A stretch of DNA of 8,486 nucleotides from NCBI GenBank assembly GCA_003157445.1, contig PMJN01000223.1:1-8486 (forward strand). Direction: 5' to 3'. Positions 6,669 to 8,486 of the stretch are shown here, one piece after another. Each line of letters begins with the position of its first letter. Position 1 is the first letter of the stretch. The notes below the pieces were generated by a model that worked only from the letters and a program-made list of their open reading frames with translations, was not told where the DNA came from and did no database searches. A program made the position numbers and the translations under genes. Origin of the DNA: Micrococcales bacterium. GTDB lineage: Bacteria; Actinomycetota; Actinomycetes; Actinomycetales; Dermatophilaceae.

Positions 6669-7255
6669 GCCGCATATTCTCGGGTGCATCGGTGAGCGCC
6701 ACCGCGGTGGGCTCGAACACGACGCGGTCGAAGTTCTCCATCCGCCGCCAGGTCATCACGATCTCCTCACCAATTGCGCCCGGTCAGCCGCAAACTCTCG
6801 GACCTCAGTGTCCGTTAGAGCAAGAAGGCACCCTGAGCCACGAGCGTCCCCTGATACAGACCATGCATCCCCTTCACTGCACCGATGCCGAGGTAGTAGT
6901 CCCACTCGTGCATCCGCATAAGCAGGTTGGCCCGGGGTGCCCACCAGAACGGCTCCGGCGACCGCGCTGGGTTCGAGGTGAGGACTCCAGGAGTGAGATC
7001 AGGCGGCGCAGCGACTCCAGATGCAGCAGGCTGTCCGCATCCGCTGTCACCAAGCACGGCGCATCGTCACACTGCGGCTGGTCTTCAGCGCGTTCGACTT
7101 GCCCGGGGCCACTCGGAGATGATGCGCAGCGATACGCGAAGGTGGCCAGCAGTCTGCCGGGTGCCTCGCATTGCCATCTGTCGACCCGTCTTCCGCCAAG
7201 ATCACCGAGCCCGGCCCTCCGTAGGGCCGATCGCGGCGATCGTCTGGCCAATTCC
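6669..7255 (-). pseudogene. Degraded family 2 glycosyltransferase, truncated at its 3' end
   Basis: Read from about 7255 leftward, the minus strand contains a row of GT2 signatures in the right order but in changing frames: IGQTIAAI, then VILAEDGSTDG (from 7205), then APGKSNALK (about 7106-7080), then TADADSLLHLESLRRL (from 7047, carrying the DxD-like motif), then PSAVAGAVLVGTP, then HEWDYYLGIGAVKG with LYQGTLVAQGAF. A TAA at 6815-6817 follows, where relatives usually have Tyr-Arg. Next comes GEEIVMTW with VVFEPTAVALTDAPEN. That requires at least five frame changes and one stop. The gene is cut at about 6669, before the expected QxxRW motif and membrane helices of this processive-type family. 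It lies in the same direction as lpqB. Such enzymes make or extend polysaccharides from nucleotide sugars in the cytoplasm; this copy cannot. Confidence 0.85.
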
Positions 7256-7337
7256 CCCCCTCCTACCTGAGGGCGCCCTTGGTGTTACAGGACAGGCGGA
7301 CAAAGGCGGGCCGCCGAAACTCCTTTGACGCAGTCGT
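7256..7337. other. Spacer between lpqB stop and glycosyltransferase remnant
   Basis: These 82 bases hold no recognisable coding motif. A C-run at 7254-7260 sits at the edge of the decayed gene. CAAAGG and CCTTTG (7301-7306, 7322-7327) could pair around a 15-base loop just after the lpqB stop, but there is no T-run, so I do not call a terminator. Confidence 0.35.
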
Positions 7338-8486
7338 TTACTCGCCCGGGATCAGGAAGTCGGTTCCGGCCTCCAACACCTGCCATCCGCTGCCGGCGCG
7401 AGCCAGGATGTTGCCCTGATCCGTGACGACGACAAGCCCCCGCAGCCCACCGGTGTTGGTAACCAGGCGCGCACCGGGAACAGGGGGCATAGGCGTGACC
7501 TTGCCACCAATCTCCACCAGCTGGGGCCCCATGGCGTCCTGGGGACGGACCCGGCCGACAACCGCAAGCGTGCTGTCATCAACCCACGCCAGATCCGTGG
7601 CGGCGGTAAGGGTCCACCCGACCCGAAGCGGCTCGGGAGCCAGCGAGACCGGCGCCCCGCTGGCTGAGCGCACAATCCCGGCAACGAGAACCTGAACGTC
7701 CCCGCCTGCCCCGTCGCTGGAGATGAGCGCCACCCGCTGGTTGTCCGTGGCCACCTTCAGGGCCAACACCCTGCGATTGGCCAGCCAGGGAACCGGTATG
7801 GCGCGCGGCGTGGCTTTCGCCATAGGGCTCACAGACGTGTCGATCACCCATACGCGTGCACTACCGCCGCTATCTTGGCCGCCAACCCACAGACCGTCTA
7901 ACGAGTCGTATGACGGCCTGGTCAGGTCACGACCGAACGTGGCGAGTGTGAACTCCCGATCCGACTGCCAACGCGCTAGGTCACCATGATCACCGCCTAT
8001 TGCCGCGATCTCCTGGCCGTTCGAGGACAAGGCCAACGAGATCCAGCCTGTGGGGATGTTGGGTAGCGTGGAGCCAGCCGGCGTATTCGGCAGCTTGGGC
8101 GGCTCATCTTGACCTGGGGGACTGTCAGAGGAAACCCGACTCAACCCAGCGCCTGTGCGCAAGATGGCCGTCTCGACCGCGGCAGACGGGCTGGGTTGGT
8201 AGCCCAGCTCGGTCAGCGTTGACACCGCACTGGGCGTGTCGGGAAGGTCCAGCCCAGCACCTTTGACCTCCAGCGACACCTCAGAGACCGATGCCACCTG
8301 CGTAAGGGTGGTGACAAACTGCGCCCACATCGCCCGGCGAAGGTCAGGACTTGCTCCCAGAGCCGACGGCGACAGGTCGACAACGGCGCTACCGGACTGG
8401 ACCGGAACACTATCCACCGCGAGTGTGGTCCCTGCCGGCACGCCGGTCCGTGCAGCGCCTGCCAGGTAAGGGGGAACCGGCGCCAG
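7338..8486 (-). CDS. lpqB: LpqB-type lipoprotein, C-terminal part (runs off right edge)
   Basis: The frame is open from base 8486 to a TAA at 7338-7340, giving the last 382 residues of a protein usually near 580. The first visible residues LAPVPPYLAGAARTGVPAGT continue upstream, so the GTG at 8439-8441 is not the start. The order matches LpqB: a GerMN-type domain (VPAGTTLAVDSV, SAVVDLSPSAL, RRAMWAQFVTTL, SEVSLEVKG), then a linker with PPKLPNTPAGSTLP, then a beta-propeller-like region (WISLALSSNGQEIAAIGG, LWVGGQDSGGSARVWVID, DLAWVDDSTLAVVGRV). The signal peptide and lipobox would be outside the window. In actinomycetes LpqB follows mtrA-mtrB and, in mycobacteria, it interacts with the sensor kinase MtrB and affects envelope homeostasis. 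The usual downstream neighbour, a comF-like gene, is absent; a dead glycosyltransferase lies there instead. Confidence 0.9.
   Translation of the reverse strand: MAPVPPYLAGAARTGVPAGTTLAVDSVPVQSGSAVVDLSPSALGASPDLRRAMWAQFVTTLTQVASVSEVSLEVKGAGLDLPDTPSAVSTLTELGYQPSPSAAVETAILRTGAGLSRVSSDSPPGQDEPPKLPNTPAGSTLPNIPTGWISLALSSNGQEIAAIGGDHGDLARWQSDREFTLATFGRDLTRPSYDSLDGLWVGGQDSGGSARVWVIDTSVSPMAKATPRAIPVPWLANRRVLALKVATDNQRVALISSDGAGGDVQVLVAGIVRSASGAPVSLAPEPLRVGWTLTAATDLAWVDDSTLAVVGRVRPQDAMGPQLVEIGGKVTPMPPVPGARLVTNTGGLRGLVVVTDQGNILARAGSGWQVLEAGTDFLIPGE

Noticed and set aside
6240..6695. A 151-codon open frame after the stop in the broken PIG-V copy
   Set aside because: Only its first 24 or so residues match the paralogue; after the 43-base insertion it reads the wrong frame, so it is not a gene.
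7212..7242. Two adjacent small palindromes (CGGCCCT/AGGGCCG and CGATCG twice) considered as a terminator or attachment site
   Set aside because: No T-run, no flanking repeat, and they lie within GT2 pseudogene sequence; likely chance in GC-rich DNA.
6692..7328. Plus-strand open frames across the GT2 remnant
   Set aside because: No motifs and no ribosome sites; the minus strand carries the recognisable GT2 signatures.
1..8486. Search for tRNA, rRNA, CRISPR arrays and insertion-sequence ends or transposase
   Set aside because: No cloverleaf or TTC-arm pattern, no regularly spaced repeats, and no transposase motifs or terminal inverted repeats were seen by eye.

Overview
The window comes from a high-GC Gram-positive bacterium, most likely an actinomycete (Actinomycetota). 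The main evidence is a clear LpqB-type lipoprotein gene at the right edge. An actinobacterial-style Tad/Flp pilus cluster at the left edge and GC-rich codon use throughout agree with this. I cannot name a genus.

Layout. Bases 1-1781 hold the beginning of a Tad (tight-adherence) type IVc pilus locus read on the minus strand: a small Flp pilin (1602-1781), a stretch with no intact gene that looks like a decayed TadE-type minor pilin (1149-1601), cpaB (387-1148), and the first 124 codons of a CpaE/TadZ-like protein running off the left edge. A 214-base divergent intergenic region (1782-1995) separates this from a plus-strand run of three envelope genes joined by 4-base stop/start overlaps. Two are tandem paralogous polytopic membrane proteins of GT-C-like character (1996-3453, 3450-4949). 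The third is a PIG-V/GT-C-type putative mannosyltransferase (4946-6169).

The right third is a graveyard. A second PIG-V paralogue (6171-6668) carries an in-frame stop and a frameshifting insertion. Its 3' part is almost identical to the intact gene, and it stops dead at 6668. At that base it abuts, head-on, the truncated remains of a minus-strand family 2 glycosyltransferase (about 6669-7255) whose motifs are spread over three frames. The simplest reading is a deletion that removed the 3' ends of two convergent glycosyltransferase genes. Beyond this lies the 3' part of lpqB (7338-8486, minus strand), whose 5' end is outside the window.

How it works together (inference): the intact genes suggest a cell-surface module, with pili made by the Tad machine and lipid-linked-sugar-dependent glycosyl transfer at the membrane by the GT-C-like operon. 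Whether the glycosyltransferases act on the pilus or on an envelope polysaccharide cannot be decided from sequence. The decayed genes suggest that this surface module is evolving fast.
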